Shown here piece after piece: positions 1 through 7,426 of a stretch of 64,000 nucleotides of DNA. A program made the position numbers and the translations under genes. The DNA is from an uncultured Christensenellaceae bacterium (GTDB lineage Bacteria; Bacillota; Clostridia; Christensenellales; Borkfalkiaceae). Below the pieces are notes generated by a model that saw nothing but the letters and a program-made list of their open reading frames with translations, was not told where the DNA came from and did no database searches. The stretch covers positions 1-64,000 of the forward strand of contig CAJUJF010000006.1 of assembly GCA_910586825.1 (NCBI GenBank). Direction: 5' to 3'. How positions within the stretch are numbered: position 1 is the stretch's first letter; each line of letters starts with the position of its first letter.

Positions 1-52
1 CCTGACACACGGCTTAGAAGGCCGTTGCTCTATCCACCTGAGCTACAGGCGC
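1..52 (-). tRNA. tRNA-Arg(TCT), cut by window start
   Basis: On the minus strand the acceptor and D-arm sequence (GCGCCTG, then TA, then GCTCAG) is followed by an anticodon loop CTTCTAA, giving anticodon TCT, which reads AGA (Arg). The variable loop, T arm and 3' end lie outside the window, so the gene is partial here. It lies 46 bases downstream of tRNA-Gly on the same strand and probably shares its transcript. Confidence 0.9.
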
Positions 53-98
53 ATATATTAAACTCGCCTCGAAGTTTCGCACGCGTCTTGCGAAAAAA

Positions 99-172
<74 letters not shown>

Positions 173-190
173 ATTTGTCAACGCTTGTTT

Positions 191-219
191 ATTCTATCAA
201 ATATCGAATTATAAGTCAA
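191..219 (-). promoter_or_regulatory. Promoter of the tRNA-Gly/tRNA-Arg transcript
   Basis: Minus-strand TTGACT (219-214), 17-bp spacer, TAGAAT (196-191). Transcription would start near 184, about 12 bases before the tRNA-Gly 5' end. The rest of 220-370 is AT-rich and shows nothing else I can support. Confidence 0.7.
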
Positions 220-420
220 TTATTTTATACGGATTTCGGTAATTTTTTCCGAAAAAAATTTACGGTTTTGTTAATTTGATTGCGGTAATTTTTCAACCTG
301 TTCGGTTTATGCTAAGACGAAACATTTTTTGCGTTTTCGTAATTACTTTTTTGCGATTGCGAACATTTTCGGTTTGGTTATGATATAATAAGCCATAATC
401 GACTGTCGGTAGGATATCGT

Positions 421-1248
421 ATGAAAACTCTTTATGCTTCCGATTTGGATGGAACGTTATTGACAAAAGAAGAGCGTGTTTCGCCGTACAGTTGCGAAAA
501 GCTGAACCGCATGATAGAGAACGGTTTACTGTTTACTTTCGCGACTGCGCGTTCGGTAAGCAGCGCCCGCAATGCCGTGCGCGGACTCGACGTGACGGCG
601 CCCGTCATCCTCTACAATGGCGGGTTGGTTTACGATTTCAATGCCAAGCGCGATCTTCACAGCGTATTGTTTGCGGACGACGTGAAAGAGTACGTGCTTA
701 GCCTTTTGAGGCAGTACGGGATCATGCCGTTTGTATTTGCGGCTTCCGACGACCGCGAGCGGGTTTTGTGGAAGTCCGGCGAGGAGTCTCCGGGTATGGC
801 GCGGTACCTGTGTCGGCGCAGAGAGGACCCGCGGATGGAAGCGGTCGGATCGGAGCGGGAACTGCTCGGCGGGTATACGTTCAATTTCAAGTGTATCGGT
901 CCCAAACAGCAGTTGGAGGGCGCTTGGAACGTACTGAAATACGATCCCCGCGTGATCTGTATTTTCCATCAGGAAACCTATCAGAACGATTTCTGGATGG
1001 AGATTTCTCCGCGCGACGCGACGAAAGCGAACGCTGTTCTGTTTTTAATGAATTACCTCGGTTGCGATAGGACGGTCTGTTTCGGCGATTCTTCCAACGA
1101 TTCCGACATGTTTGACGTTTGCGACGAGAAATACGCGGTGATGAACGCGGACGGCTGGTTAAAAGACAAGGCGACGGGCGTGATCGGGTATTGCGAAGAG
1201 GACGGCGTCGTAAAATGGCTCGAAAGCCGTTTCGGCAGTGAACGTTAA
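421..1248 (+). CDS. Cof-type HAD-superfamily phosphatase
   Basis: A 275-residue HAD hydrolase of the Cof/YidA class, cytosolic enzymes that dephosphorylate small metabolites such as sugar phosphates; the substrate cannot be read from sequence. Motif I is DLDGT with the nucleophile Asp8 and Asp10. The C-terminal motif IV GDSSND (222-227) supplies Mg-binding acidic residues, and the long insert between them fits a C2-type cap. The ATG has AGGA seven bases upstream, and a TATAAT lies at 384-389 without a good -35 box. The gene stands alone and its last 4 bases overlap the end of the convergent gene at 1245-1532. Confidence 0.85.
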   Translation: MKTLYASDLDGTLLTKEERVSPYSCEKLNRMIENGLLFTFATARSVSSARNAVRGLDVTAPVILYNGGLVYDFNAKRDLHSVLFADDVKEYVLSLLRQYGIMPFVFAASDDRERVLWKSGEESPGMARYLCRRREDPRMEAVGSERELLGGYTFNFKCIGPKQQLEGAWNVLKYDPRVICIFHQETYQNDFWMEISPRDATKANAVLFLMNYLGCDRTVCFGDSSNDSDMFDVCDEKYAVMNADGWLKDKATGVIGYCEEDGVVKWLESRFGSER

Positions 1249-1532
1249 GGGAGCAGCCAGATCCCGCGGAAACCGAGATAGAAGCAATACACGTTAAAGA
1301 CCGCGATCAGCGGCATGAGGATCATGAGTAGCAGATTGCTCAAACGGAATTTCAAACAGAACATTGCGGTATAAGCTGCGATCGCGCCGCCCATCAGCGC
1401 GGAGAGGATCAGTTTCCCGTCTCCTTTCAGGCGGTCTCCGTCCTCCCAGGCGTCCCGTTGCGTTTTCAGGAGCCGGAAGGCGTAAAAGTTGATCGCTAAG
1501 ATATACACGACGAAAAGTACGTACAGAATCAT
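1245..1532 (-). CDS. Small membrane protein, DUF1294-like
   Basis: A 95-residue protein with about three hydrophobic segments (roughly 1-20, 42-62 and 67-90). A central GGAIAAYTAM stretch followed by a basic residue resembles DUF1294 proteins, which are short integral membrane proteins of unknown function. The resemblance is by eye only. No Shine-Dalgarno sequence precedes the ATG. A CATAAT box nine bases upstream could be a -10 element with a near-zero 5' UTR, but its -35 is poor. It converges on the HAD gene with a 4-base overlap. Confidence 0.55.
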   Translation of the reverse strand: MILYVLFVVYILAINFYAFRLLKTQRDAWEDGDRLKGDGKLILSALMGGAIAAYTAMFCLKFRLSNLLLMILMPLIAVFNVYCFYLGFRGIWLLP

Positions 1533-1567
1533 GGCGTATCTATTATGCGCATTTTCCGAAAAAACAA

Positions 1568-1597
1568 CCTTCCCGCAGGAAGGGATTTTTTATTTTT
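1568..1597. terminator. Intrinsic terminator-like hairpin
   Basis: CCTTCC (1568-1573) pairs with GGAAGG (1578-1583) around CGCA, followed on the plus strand by GATTTTTTATTTTT; on the minus strand TTGTTTTTT follows. It isolates the aroF promoter from upstream transcription. Confidence 0.6.
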
Positions 1598-1617
1598 ACG
1601 CGCCTTTCTCAAACGAC

Positions 1618-1646
1618 TTGACGGCAGGCGGAAGAACGGTTATACT
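1618..1646 (+). promoter_or_regulatory. aroF promoter
   Basis: TTGACG (1618-1623), 17-bp spacer, TATACT (1641-1646). It places the transcription start near 1653, so the protein must start at 1678 or 1684 and not at the in-frame codons further upstream. Confidence 0.8.
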
Positions 1647-1677
1647 GTATAGAGATTCTATCGGACGGATAACGTAT

Positions 1678-2709
1678 ATGGGAATGAAAATCAACCGTTG
1701 GCTTCCGCTTCCCGCGGAGCTGAAAGAGCGGCTTCCGATGTCCGCGGCGGCTGCCGCGATCAAGGCGGAGCGCGACGAAAAAATCAAATCGGTATTTACG
1801 GGTAAATCCTCCGGTTTTATCGTCATCGTCGGACCGTGTTCGGCGGACAACGAGGACGCGGTGTGCGAATACGTCGCTCGGCTTGCCCGCGTCAACGAGC
1901 GGGTCAAGGACAAGCTTTGCCTGATTCCCCGCATCTATACGAATAAGCCGCGCACGACGGGAGAGGGATATAAAGGTATGCTTCACCAGCCGCGTCCGGA
2001 TGCGGCGCCCAATCTTTTCGACGGGATTCTGGCGATTCGCAGAATGCACTTGCGCGCGATCGCAGAGAGCGGGTTGACCGCGGCGGACGAAATGCTTTAT
2101 CCCGAAAACAGAAGCTATCTCGACGACCTGCTTTCTTACGAAGCGATCGGGGCGCGTTCGGTGGAGAACCAGCAACACCGTCTTACGGCGAGCGGTATGG
2201 AGATCCCCGTCGGGATGAAAAATCCTACGAGCGGAGATTTTTCCGTGATGCTCAATTCGGTAAAAGCGGCGCAGCGATCGCACAATTTCATCTATCGGCA
2301 GGCGGACGTGACGACGGACGGGAATCCGCTCGCGCATGTGATCCTGCGCGGCGGCGTCGACAAATACGGTACGAACATCCCCAACTATCATTACGAAGAT
2401 TTGGTCCGTCTCAACGGATTGTACGAAAGCGCCAAGCTCGAAAATCCCGCGGCGATTATAGATGCGAACCATTCCAATTCGGGCAAGCTGTTTCGCGAAC
2501 AGGTGCGCATCGTCAGCGAAGTGTTGCACAGCAGAAAGTGCGATCCTGCGTTAAAGACGCTGGTAAAGGGCGTGATGATCGAAAGCTATCTCAAAGAGGG
2601 GAGCCAGCCGATCGGCGCGCACGGCGTATTCGGAATGTCGATTACCGATCCCTGTCTCGGTTGGGAGGATACGGAACGGTTGATCTATAAGATCGCGGAA
2701 GAGTGTTGA
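1678..2709 (+). CDS. aroF: 3-deoxy-7-phosphoheptulonate synthase (DAHP synthase, class I)
   Basis: Condenses phosphoenolpyruvate and erythrose 4-phosphate, the first step of the shikimate pathway to aromatic amino acids. The 343-residue protein matches the AroFGH type in length and motifs: VGPCSADNEDAV, RIYTNKPRTTGEGYKG, GARSVENQQHR, GMKNPTSGDF and the metal and substrate region IDANHSNSGK near the C-terminus. I chose ATG 1678 because the promoter lies at 1618-1646; ATG 1684 is also possible. The Shine-Dalgarno sequence is weak. It is monocistronic and ends in a strong terminator. Which aromatic amino acid inhibits it cannot be judged here. Confidence 0.92.
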   Translation: MGMKINRWLPLPAELKERLPMSAAAAAIKAERDEKIKSVFTGKSSGFIVIVGPCSADNEDAVCEYVARLARVNERVKDKLCLIPRIYTNKPRTTGEGYKGMLHQPRPDAAPNLFDGILAIRRMHLRAIAESGLTAADEMLYPENRSYLDDLLSYEAIGARSVENQQHRLTASGMEIPVGMKNPTSGDFSVMLNSVKAAQRSHNFIYRQADVTTDGNPLAHVILRGGVDKYGTNIPNYHYEDLVRLNGLYESAKLENPAAIIDANHSNSGKLFREQVRIVSEVLHSRKCDPALKTLVKGVMIESYLKEGSQPIGAHGVFGMSITDPCLGWEDTERLIYKIAEEC

Positions 2710-2718
2710 CAACAAAAA

Positions 2719-2746
2719 AGCGGCAGAAATTTCTGCCGCTTTTTTA
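2719..2746. terminator. Bidirectional terminator between aroF and the TSCPD gene
   Basis: AGCGGCAGAAA (2719-2729) pairs with TTTCTGCCGCT (2730-2740), with A-tract and T-tract flanks. It suits both convergent genes. Confidence 0.9.
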
Positions 2747-2765
2747 TGGTTTGAGTCCGCGTAAA

Positions 2766-3014
2766 TCATTTTCCGCTTACGTAAGGTTCCAGCGCTTTGG
2801 CAAGCTGGTCGGGGCAGGAGGTGTTCTGCCGGCAGCGGATTCCGCGCAAAAGGGGAACGACTTCGTCGGGCGTCTTCCCCTCCACGAGTTTGCCGATTCC
2901 CTGTAAATTGCCGCTGCAACCGCCGATGAATTTTACGTTATGGATTTTATTTTCTTCGTCCAAATCGAAGATGATCTGTTTGCTGCAAGTGCCTTTCGTA
3001 GAATAAGTTACCAT
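2766..3014 (-). CDS. TSCPD domain protein (TIGR03905-like)
   Basis: An 82-residue protein with the diagnostic TSCPD motif (residues about 66-70) and an upstream GGCSGNLQGIGKL segment. TSCPD domains also occur in B12-dependent ribonucleotide reductases; the stand-alone protein has no established role. It contains four cysteines (CS, GGCSG, RCRQ, SCPD) that might bind metal or a cluster, which is inference. A GGGAG sequence precedes the ATG. It lies in a run of minus-strand genes with DUF4364 and the HPr-like gene. Confidence 0.85.
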   Translation of the reverse strand: MVTYSTKGTCSKQIIFDLDEENKIHNVKFIGGCSGNLQGIGKLVEGKTPDEVVPLLRGIRCRQNTSCPDQLAKALEPYVSGK

Positions 3015-3062
3015 GTTTTTTCTCCCGTTGATTCGCTTGATGTCCGTCCGCGGTCTTTCCGT

Positions 3063-3587
3063 TTAATCCACAAGGGTTTCGTACACGACGGAAAAGAGTT
3101 CCGAAGCTTTATCGTTCCATTTTTTATAGATCGTGTTTGCCGTTTTCTTGTCCGGCACGACGAATTTCAGTTCCAGCATCGGCTGCACGGCTGCAAGGAT
3201 TTTTAAGAAAACGGTGTATGTTCCGTCTTTGTTTTGGTAGTAGTCCGCTTTGCATTCCTGCTGCATGCGGTATTTCGAACCGTTTTTCTTTACGAATTGA
3301 GAAATGTCTTCGCGCGTGCTGCGGGGGATGTTGATATAGAAGTTCGCGAGCGATTCTCTTCCCTCCGGCGTGATCGTGTAAAGCGGATCGTCGACGCCCG
3401 GGATCTCGCAGATGAATCCGTCGGAAACAAGTTTGTGGATCAGCAGCACGCAGTCCATGTAATTGATCCATTCGTTGGAAGAGGTGCACATATCGATAAG
3501 CGTCCGCTCTGAGAGCGGACTTTCCATCTTATCAAAGACGAACAGAAGTATTAATTTGTTTACCGACGTTTCGCCTTTTATCTGCAT
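3063..3587 (-). CDS. DUF4364 family protein
   Basis: A 174-residue protein of the Firmicutes DUF4364 family, predicted to have an N-terminal winged-helix-like region. The NKLILLFVFDKMESPLSERT start, with alternating helices and the DPLYTITPEGRESL wing, fits a small DNA-binding regulator, but no target is known. I start it at ATG 3587. A TTG at 3611 would extend it by eight residues but has no ribosome binding site. For ATG 3587, a GAGGA lies 12 bases upstream, which is longer than usual. Confidence 0.75.
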   Translation of the reverse strand: MQIKGETSVNKLILLFVFDKMESPLSERTLIDMCTSSNEWINYMDCVLLIHKLVSDGFICEIPGVDDPLYTITPEGRESLANFYINIPRSTREDISQFVKKNGSKYRMQQECKADYYQNKDGTYTVFLKILAAVQPMLELKFVVPDKKTANTIYKKWNDKASELFSVVYETLVD

Positions 3588-3623
3588 AAGAGTGGAATAT
3601 CCTCGCCGCAATCAGTATTTGTT

Positions 3624-3663
3624 AAAACAGAAGAAATAAGCCGCTGATAATTCGAGCGGCTTA
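3624..3663 (-). terminator. Terminator downstream of the HPr-like gene
   Basis: Read on the minus strand, TAAGCCGCT (3663-3655) pairs with AGCGGCTTA (3645-3637) around a 9-base loop, followed by TTTCTTCTGTTTT. Confidence 0.75.
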
Positions 3664-3688
3664 CGGTCTTTTCGCCTGAGTAATTGTT

Positions 3689-3916
3689 TTATACGGCAAA
3701 CTTTTTGAGCTCTTTCAAAAGGTCCGCGCAGTCGTCGCTGAAAATTTCCACCGTGAGGGGTTTGGAAAGATCGAGACTGAAAATGCCGAGAATGGATTTT
3801 GCATCTACGACGTACTTGCCGCTTTTCAGAAGAATTTCGTATTCGCAGTTTTGCGTGATGGCAACGAAGTCCTTGACTCTCTGCGCCATTTGAAGAGAAA
3901 TAGTAATGGATTTCAT
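3689..3916 (-). CDS. HPr-like protein lacking the phosphorylated histidine
   Basis: A 75-residue HPr-fold protein. The segment YVVDAKSILGIFSLDL (about 35-50) matches the HPr region that carries the regulatory Ser46 within AKSI. The region that should hold GLHARP and the phospho-accepting His15 reads VAITQNCEYEI instead, so it cannot pass phosphate in the PTS. Such variants are seen in Clostridia. A regulatory role through the Ser site (HPr kinase, CcpA, as in Crh) is possible but unproven. GGGAGG precedes the ATG. Confidence 0.85.
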   Translation of the reverse strand: MKSITISLQMAQRVKDFVAITQNCEYEILLKSGKYVVDAKSILGIFSLDLSKPLTVEIFSDDCADLLKELKKFAV

Positions 3917-3995
3917 TGTTGAATCCTCCCAAGACGTAATTTTTCTTTATTATAACCAAATTTGCCGATAAAATCAAGATATTTCCGAAAATTTC

Positions 3996-4024
3996 TTTAA
4001 CAAATTTTATTTTTATGGTATAAT
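3996..4024 (+). promoter_or_regulatory. Promoter of the gene at 4097
   Basis: TTTAAC (3996-4001), 17-bp spacer, TATAAT (4019-4024). Start near 4031 leaves a leader of about 66 bases. Confidence 0.7.
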
Positions 4025-4096
4025 AAAATGCGGAAAGGAAAAAATATGCTTTTCGGTTGCGGAAAGCGCTGTGAAAAATAGAACGCGGAGGAAGAA

Positions 4097-4813
4097 ATGC
4101 AAGACAGGTATTCGAAAATTCAGAAATTTTTTACGGCATGCGACGAATTGGTGAACGGGACGTTTATGCTTGCCGACACGCGGATCGCCGACGTTCTGAA
4201 AGCGGTTGCGGGCAGCGGGGAACTGACCAATCTGTTCAACGCCGCGACCGAATCGTTCGATTACAACGCGGCGAAAAAGGCGTATCTGCGCTATCCCGCG
4301 GGGAAAGGGGAGACGCACGGGATCGTCTATTTTCCGACGGACAGGAAACAGATTCTGGCGTTCGTGTTCTGCGTTCTCGTCGAAATCGACGCGGGCGTCA
4401 TGAAATTCAACGATTTTCTTTTGCGGTATTTTTATCAGGACGGAAGTTATACGGCGAGCTACGCGGTGTTCGCCGAACGCATGATCCGTCCATTTCGCGA
4501 TATCGTGCGCGACTGTTTCCCCGACAGCGGGCGCAAGGACTATCTCGAACGGCTCGGAAAGCGTCGGGACGGGATTTTGGAGACGCTGACGGAAAAGATC
4601 ACGATCGAACGCGAACGGATATCGCGCATTGCGTTGCGCGACACGGAACAGGACGCCGCCGAAACGATTTTTGCGGAACTGATCGCGGCGGCGGGAAGAA
4701 AGGACGCGGCGGAGACGGCGGCGATTCTTGCGGGGTACCGTTACTTTTTGCTGTATATCAACGCGGTGACGCCGGAGAGCGAAGAAATTTTGCGGCTTGC
4801 GGAAGATTTATAG
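4097..4813 (+). CDS. Conserved protein of unknown function
   Basis: A 238-residue, mostly helical soluble protein that I do not recognise. There is no signal peptide or membrane segment. The middle (about 75-135) is rich in aromatic residues and the last 90 residues are acidic and basic helices. CGGAGG precedes the ATG. It is followed after 19 bases by the NUDIX hydrolase, so the two are probably one operon under the promoter at 3996-4024. Confidence 0.7.
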   Translation: MQDRYSKIQKFFTACDELVNGTFMLADTRIADVLKAVAGSGELTNLFNAATESFDYNAAKKAYLRYPAGKGETHGIVYFPTDRKQILAFVFCVLVEIDAGVMKFNDFLLRYFYQDGSYTASYAVFAERMIRPFRDIVRDCFPDSGRKDYLERLGKRRDGILETLTEKITIERERISRIALRDTEQDAAETIFAELIAAAGRKDAAETAAILAGYRYFLLYINAVTPESEEILRLAEDL

Positions 4814-4832
4814 AAAACAAACGGAGCGAATT

Positions 4833-5360
4833 ATGGATTTTACCGAAAAGACGGTCAGGCGCAATTATATCTATCGGGGGAAGATTCTCAGTCTCCGTTG
4901 CGACGACGCCGCGCGTCCCGACGGGAAGCCGTGTAAAAGGGAGATCGTAGAACATTCCGGCGGCGCGGCGATTTTATGCGTCGCGAACGGCAAAGTCGTA
5001 TTGGTGCGGCAGTATCGCTACGCTTACGGGGAGGTCTTGTACGAGATCCCCGCGGGCAAGCTGGAAAAAGGGGAGGATCCCTCTTCGGCGGCGCGGCGCG
5101 AGCTTTCCGAGGAGACGGGTTACGAAACGGACTCGGCGGAGCTGCTTTTCACGCTCTATCCTTCTCCGGGGTATACGGACGAAAAAATATACGTCTACGA
5201 GGCGGCGGATGTGCGCGCCGGGACTCGCCATCCCGACGAAGGGGAGTTTTTGAGCGCGGTTTCGATCCCGCTGAAAGAGGCGTACGGGATGATCGAGCGC
5301 GGGGAGATCCGCGACGCCAAGACGGTCGCCGCTCTACTGCATTTGAAGAGCCGGGAATGA
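4833..5360 (+). CDS. NUDIX hydrolase, ADP-ribose pyrophosphatase type
   Basis: A 175-residue cytosolic enzyme that probably cleaves ADP-ribose or another nucleoside diphosphate derivative. The Nudix box is complete: G75, E81, R89-E90, E93-E94 and G96, the Mg-binding G-x5-E-x7-RE-U-x-EE-x-G-U pattern. The preceding VRQYRYAYGEVLYEIPAG is typical of the ADP-ribose pyrophosphatase (NudF) branch, which has a proline about 15 residues after the box (here PSPGYTDE). I chose ATG 4833 (CGGAG upstream); an in-frame start at 4797 would overlap the preceding gene. Confidence 0.85.
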   Translation: MDFTEKTVRRNYIYRGKILSLRCDDAARPDGKPCKREIVEHSGGAAILCVANGKVVLVRQYRYAYGEVLYEIPAGKLEKGEDPSSAARRELSEETGYETDSAELLFTLYPSPGYTDEKIYVYEAADVRAGTRHPDEGEFLSAVSIPLKEAYGMIERGEIRDAKTVAALLHLKSRE

Positions 5361-5378
5361 GTTGAAAATAAAATTATA

Positions 5379-5411
5379 CCCGCCTGCGATTTTCTGTCGC
5401 AGGCGGGTTTT
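5379..5411 (+). terminator. Terminator after the NUDIX gene
   Basis: CCCGCCTGCGA (5379-5389) pairs with TCGCAGGCGGG (5397-5407), followed by TTTT. Confidence 0.9.
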
Positions 5412-5413
5412 CG

Positions 5414-5456
5414 GTTCCCGCAAACGGGAACGTTTTTCGGATTTTCCTCCGAAAAA
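5414..5456. terminator. Second terminator pair between convergent genes
   Basis: GTTCCCG-CAAA-CGGGAAC (5414-5431) followed by GTTTTT, then TTTTTCGGA (5433-5441) pairing with TCCGAAAAA, whose minus-strand reading also ends in a T-run. Together they close the NUDIX operon and the small gene at 5504-5713. Confidence 0.7.
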
Positions 5457-5503
5457 ATCGAGAGCAATCGTTACCCTACGGAATCGGAATCACCTTAATC
5501 GGC

Positions 5504-5713
5504 TCAGCCGTTGCAGCCGCAGCCGCAGCCGCCGATTCTGTTCAGAAGCGCACCCAGCGTTCCGTTCTTGCACATGCAGTATGCAAGCGCGGCGAGCATG
5601 GGCCATCCGCAGCCCGAAAATACGCTCGAAGAGAACACGTTCCCGCACGTTCCGAGAATGAGCAGGATAATGAGAATCCAAAGACAGCTATTGCCTTGTA
5701 AACAGCAATTCAT
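5504..5713 (-). CDS. Small cysteine-rich hydrophobic protein
   Basis: A 69-residue protein with one strong hydrophobic segment (about 11-30) and nine cysteines: Cys3, Cys4, Cys10 and Cys23 near the first helix, Cys35, Cys46 and Cys48, and a GGCGCGC tail. I do not recognise a family by name, although short clostridial proteins of this style exist. The gene is real on the strength of a full GGAGG at the right spacing before the ATG and a terminator region behind it. A membrane or spore-associated role is a guess. Confidence 0.7.
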   Translation of the reverse strand: MNCCLQGNSCLWILIILLILGTCGNVFSSSVFSGCGWPMLAALAYCMCKNGTLGALLNRIGGCGCGCNG

Positions 5714-5814
5714 GGTTTTTCCTCCTTAATTGCCGCAGAGTATGTATCGGTTTGCCGTTCTGCGGTTTTATACTAAATATTATGCCGCGGTGGCGGAAAA
5801 AGGTTCTCATTTAG

Positions 5815-5843
5815 TTGCCAAGGCGCTGGGAATTTGCTATAAT
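5815..5843 (+). promoter_or_regulatory. Promoter of the pantothenate/homoserine operon
   Basis: TTGCCA (5815-5820), 17-bp spacer, TATAAT (5838-5843). The start near 5850 leaves a 114-base leader before ATG 5964. Within it ATCGG and CCGAT could form a weak stem near the ribosome binding site, but I recognise no known riboswitch there. Confidence 0.8.
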
Positions 5844-5963
5844 TATTAAGAATCTTGTTGCACGGCTGAAAAATACGGCGACGGTTTTATCGGCTTTTAC
5901 GGGATTCGATACATATTTTTTTCACGGATATCGGGGACCCGAATCCGATGGAGGTAACTGAAT

Positions 5964-6641
5964 ATGAAGAAAATGCGTTTCTTCACGGCAAAGAACATTG
6001 CCTATCTTGCGGCGCTTACGGCGCTCATCGTCGTTTTGCAAGCGGCGCTCGGCACGATCGCGATCGGTCCCGTGACCCTGAACTTTTCGTTGATCCCGAT
6101 CGTACTCGGCGCGCTTCTGCTCGGTCCGCTTGCCGGTCTGTTCTTGGGCTTCGTGTGCGGGCTCATCGTCCTCATTCAGGTGATTACGGGAATGAATCCG
6201 TTCTACGAATTGATCTGGGCGGAGAGTCCCGTCGTAACCACGCTGACTTGTCTTTTCAAAACAATGGTTGCGGGCTGGATCGCCGGATGGCTGTATCGGC
6301 TGATCGCGAAGAAGAGTAAGCTCGGCGGTGTATTCGCCGCGGCGGGGATCGTGCCGATCGTAAATACGGTATTGTTCATTCTCGGCATGCTGTGCATGAG
6401 CAACGTCCTTTCGGAAGGCGCCGCAGGCGCGGGAACGAACGTGTTCGTCTATATCCTCGTCTATATCGTGACCTTTAACTTTTTTATCGAGTTGGCGATC
6501 AATCTGTTGCTTGCGCCCGCATTGCACCGCGTCGTACTGATTACGGAGCGCTATATAAAAGGGAAAACCGCGGGCAAGAACCGAACGGAGCCGGCGCAGG
6601 AAGCGGAGCCGCAGACGCCCGACCAAACCAATCAAGTATGA
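5964..6641 (+). CDS. ECF transporter S component, probably pantothenate (PanT)
   Basis: A 225-residue integral membrane protein with about six hydrophobic helices (roughly 10-30, 38-60, 60-80, 95-115, 125-145 and 160-185) and a polar C-terminal tail. Sequence style (alternating LIPIVLGALLLGPLAGLFLGF segments) fits the substrate-binding S component of an energy-coupling factor importer, which works with EcfA, EcfA' and EcfT encoded elsewhere. Its stop overlaps the coaX start by 4 bases, so I infer pantothenate as substrate. GGAGGT lies 8 bases before the ATG. Confidence 0.8.
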   Translation: MKKMRFFTAKNIAYLAALTALIVVLQAALGTIAIGPVTLNFSLIPIVLGALLLGPLAGLFLGFVCGLIVLIQVITGMNPFYELIWAESPVVTTLTCLFKTMVAGWIAGWLYRLIAKKSKLGGVFAAAGIVPIVNTVLFILGMLCMSNVLSEGAAGAGTNVFVYILVYIVTFNFFIELAINLLLAPALHRVVLITERYIKGKTAGKNRTEPAQEAEPQTPDQTNQV

Positions 6642-7426
6642 TCATTTGTATCGATATCGGCAATACCAATATAAAGTACGCGATTTTCGACGGCGATGCG
6701 CTGAAATTTTCCTACCGCGTCGCCACCGATCTGAAACGCACTTCCGACGAGTACGGCGCGCAGCTTGCGAGCATGCTCGAATTCAACGGGATTTCCGTCG
6801 CGGAGATCAAAGGCGGCATTTTTTCGTCGGTCGTTCCGTCTCTCGACTACACGATCGATCACATGTTGCGGCTGTATCTCGGCATTACGCCCAAGCAGAT
6901 CGCGCCCGGACTGAAAACGGGGCTTGCGATGCGCGCGGACAACGCGCGCGAAGTGGGCGCGGACCGGATCGTGAACAACGTGTCGGCGATCAGAAAATAC
7001 GGCGCGGAAAAACCGATGATCGTCGTGGACTTCGGAACGGCGACCACGTTTAATATCATTAACGAAAAGTACGAATTTATCGGCGGAGTGATCGCTCCGG
7101 GGATTCGCGGTTCGCTCGACAGCCTGGTGAGCGGTACGGCTAAACTTCCGCGGGTGGAGATCGAAGCGCCGAAGAGCGTGATTGCGACGAATACGGTGAC
7201 CAACATGCAGGCGGGGATCGTGTTCGGATTCGCGGGACTGGTGGAATATATCGTGAAAAAGATAAAAACCGAGTTGGGCGTGAAGGACGTGCTCACCGTT
7301 GCGACGGGCGGTTTTTCGGGAATTATCGCAAAAGAGACGAAGTGCATCGACGTGATCGACAAGATGCTGACGCTTAACGGATTGAAATATCTTTACGATT
7401 TAAACGACGCGGAGGAGACAAAATGA
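6638..7426 (+). CDS. coaX: Type III pantothenate kinase
   Basis: Phosphorylates pantothenate, the first step of coenzyme A synthesis. The 262-residue protein has the CoaX ASKHA-fold motifs: an N-terminal phosphate loop DIGNTNIKYAIF (5-16), the GADRIVNNVSA segment and the central VVDFGTATTFNII. CoaX enzymes need a monovalent cation and resist CoA feedback inhibition. Both ends overlap their neighbours by 4 bases (ATGA), which indicates translational coupling with the transporter and with hom. Confidence 0.95.
   Translation: MIICIDIGNTNIKYAIFDGDALKFSYRVATDLKRTSDEYGAQLASMLEFNGISVAEIKGGIFSSVVPSLDYTIDHMLRLYLGITPKQIAPGLKTGLAMRADNAREVGADRIVNNVSAIRKYGAEKPMIVVDFGTATTFNIINEKYEFIGGVIAPGIRGSLDSLVSGTAKLPRVEIEAPKSVIATNTVTNMQAGIVFGFAGLVEYIVKKIKTELGVKDVLTVATGGFSGIIAKETKCIDVIDKMLTLNGLKYLYDLNDAEETK

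Noticed and set aside
1531..1677. In-frame stretch before aroF containing a Phe/Tyr-rich GIFYFY, considered as an aromatic leader peptide
   Set aside because: The hairpin precedes the aromatic codons and the promoter lies downstream at 1618-1646, so no transcript would contain the right order for attenuation.
5850..5963. Riboswitch in the leader of the pantothenate operon
   Set aside because: Only a weak 5-bp stem near the ribosome binding site; no terminator and no recognised aptamer.
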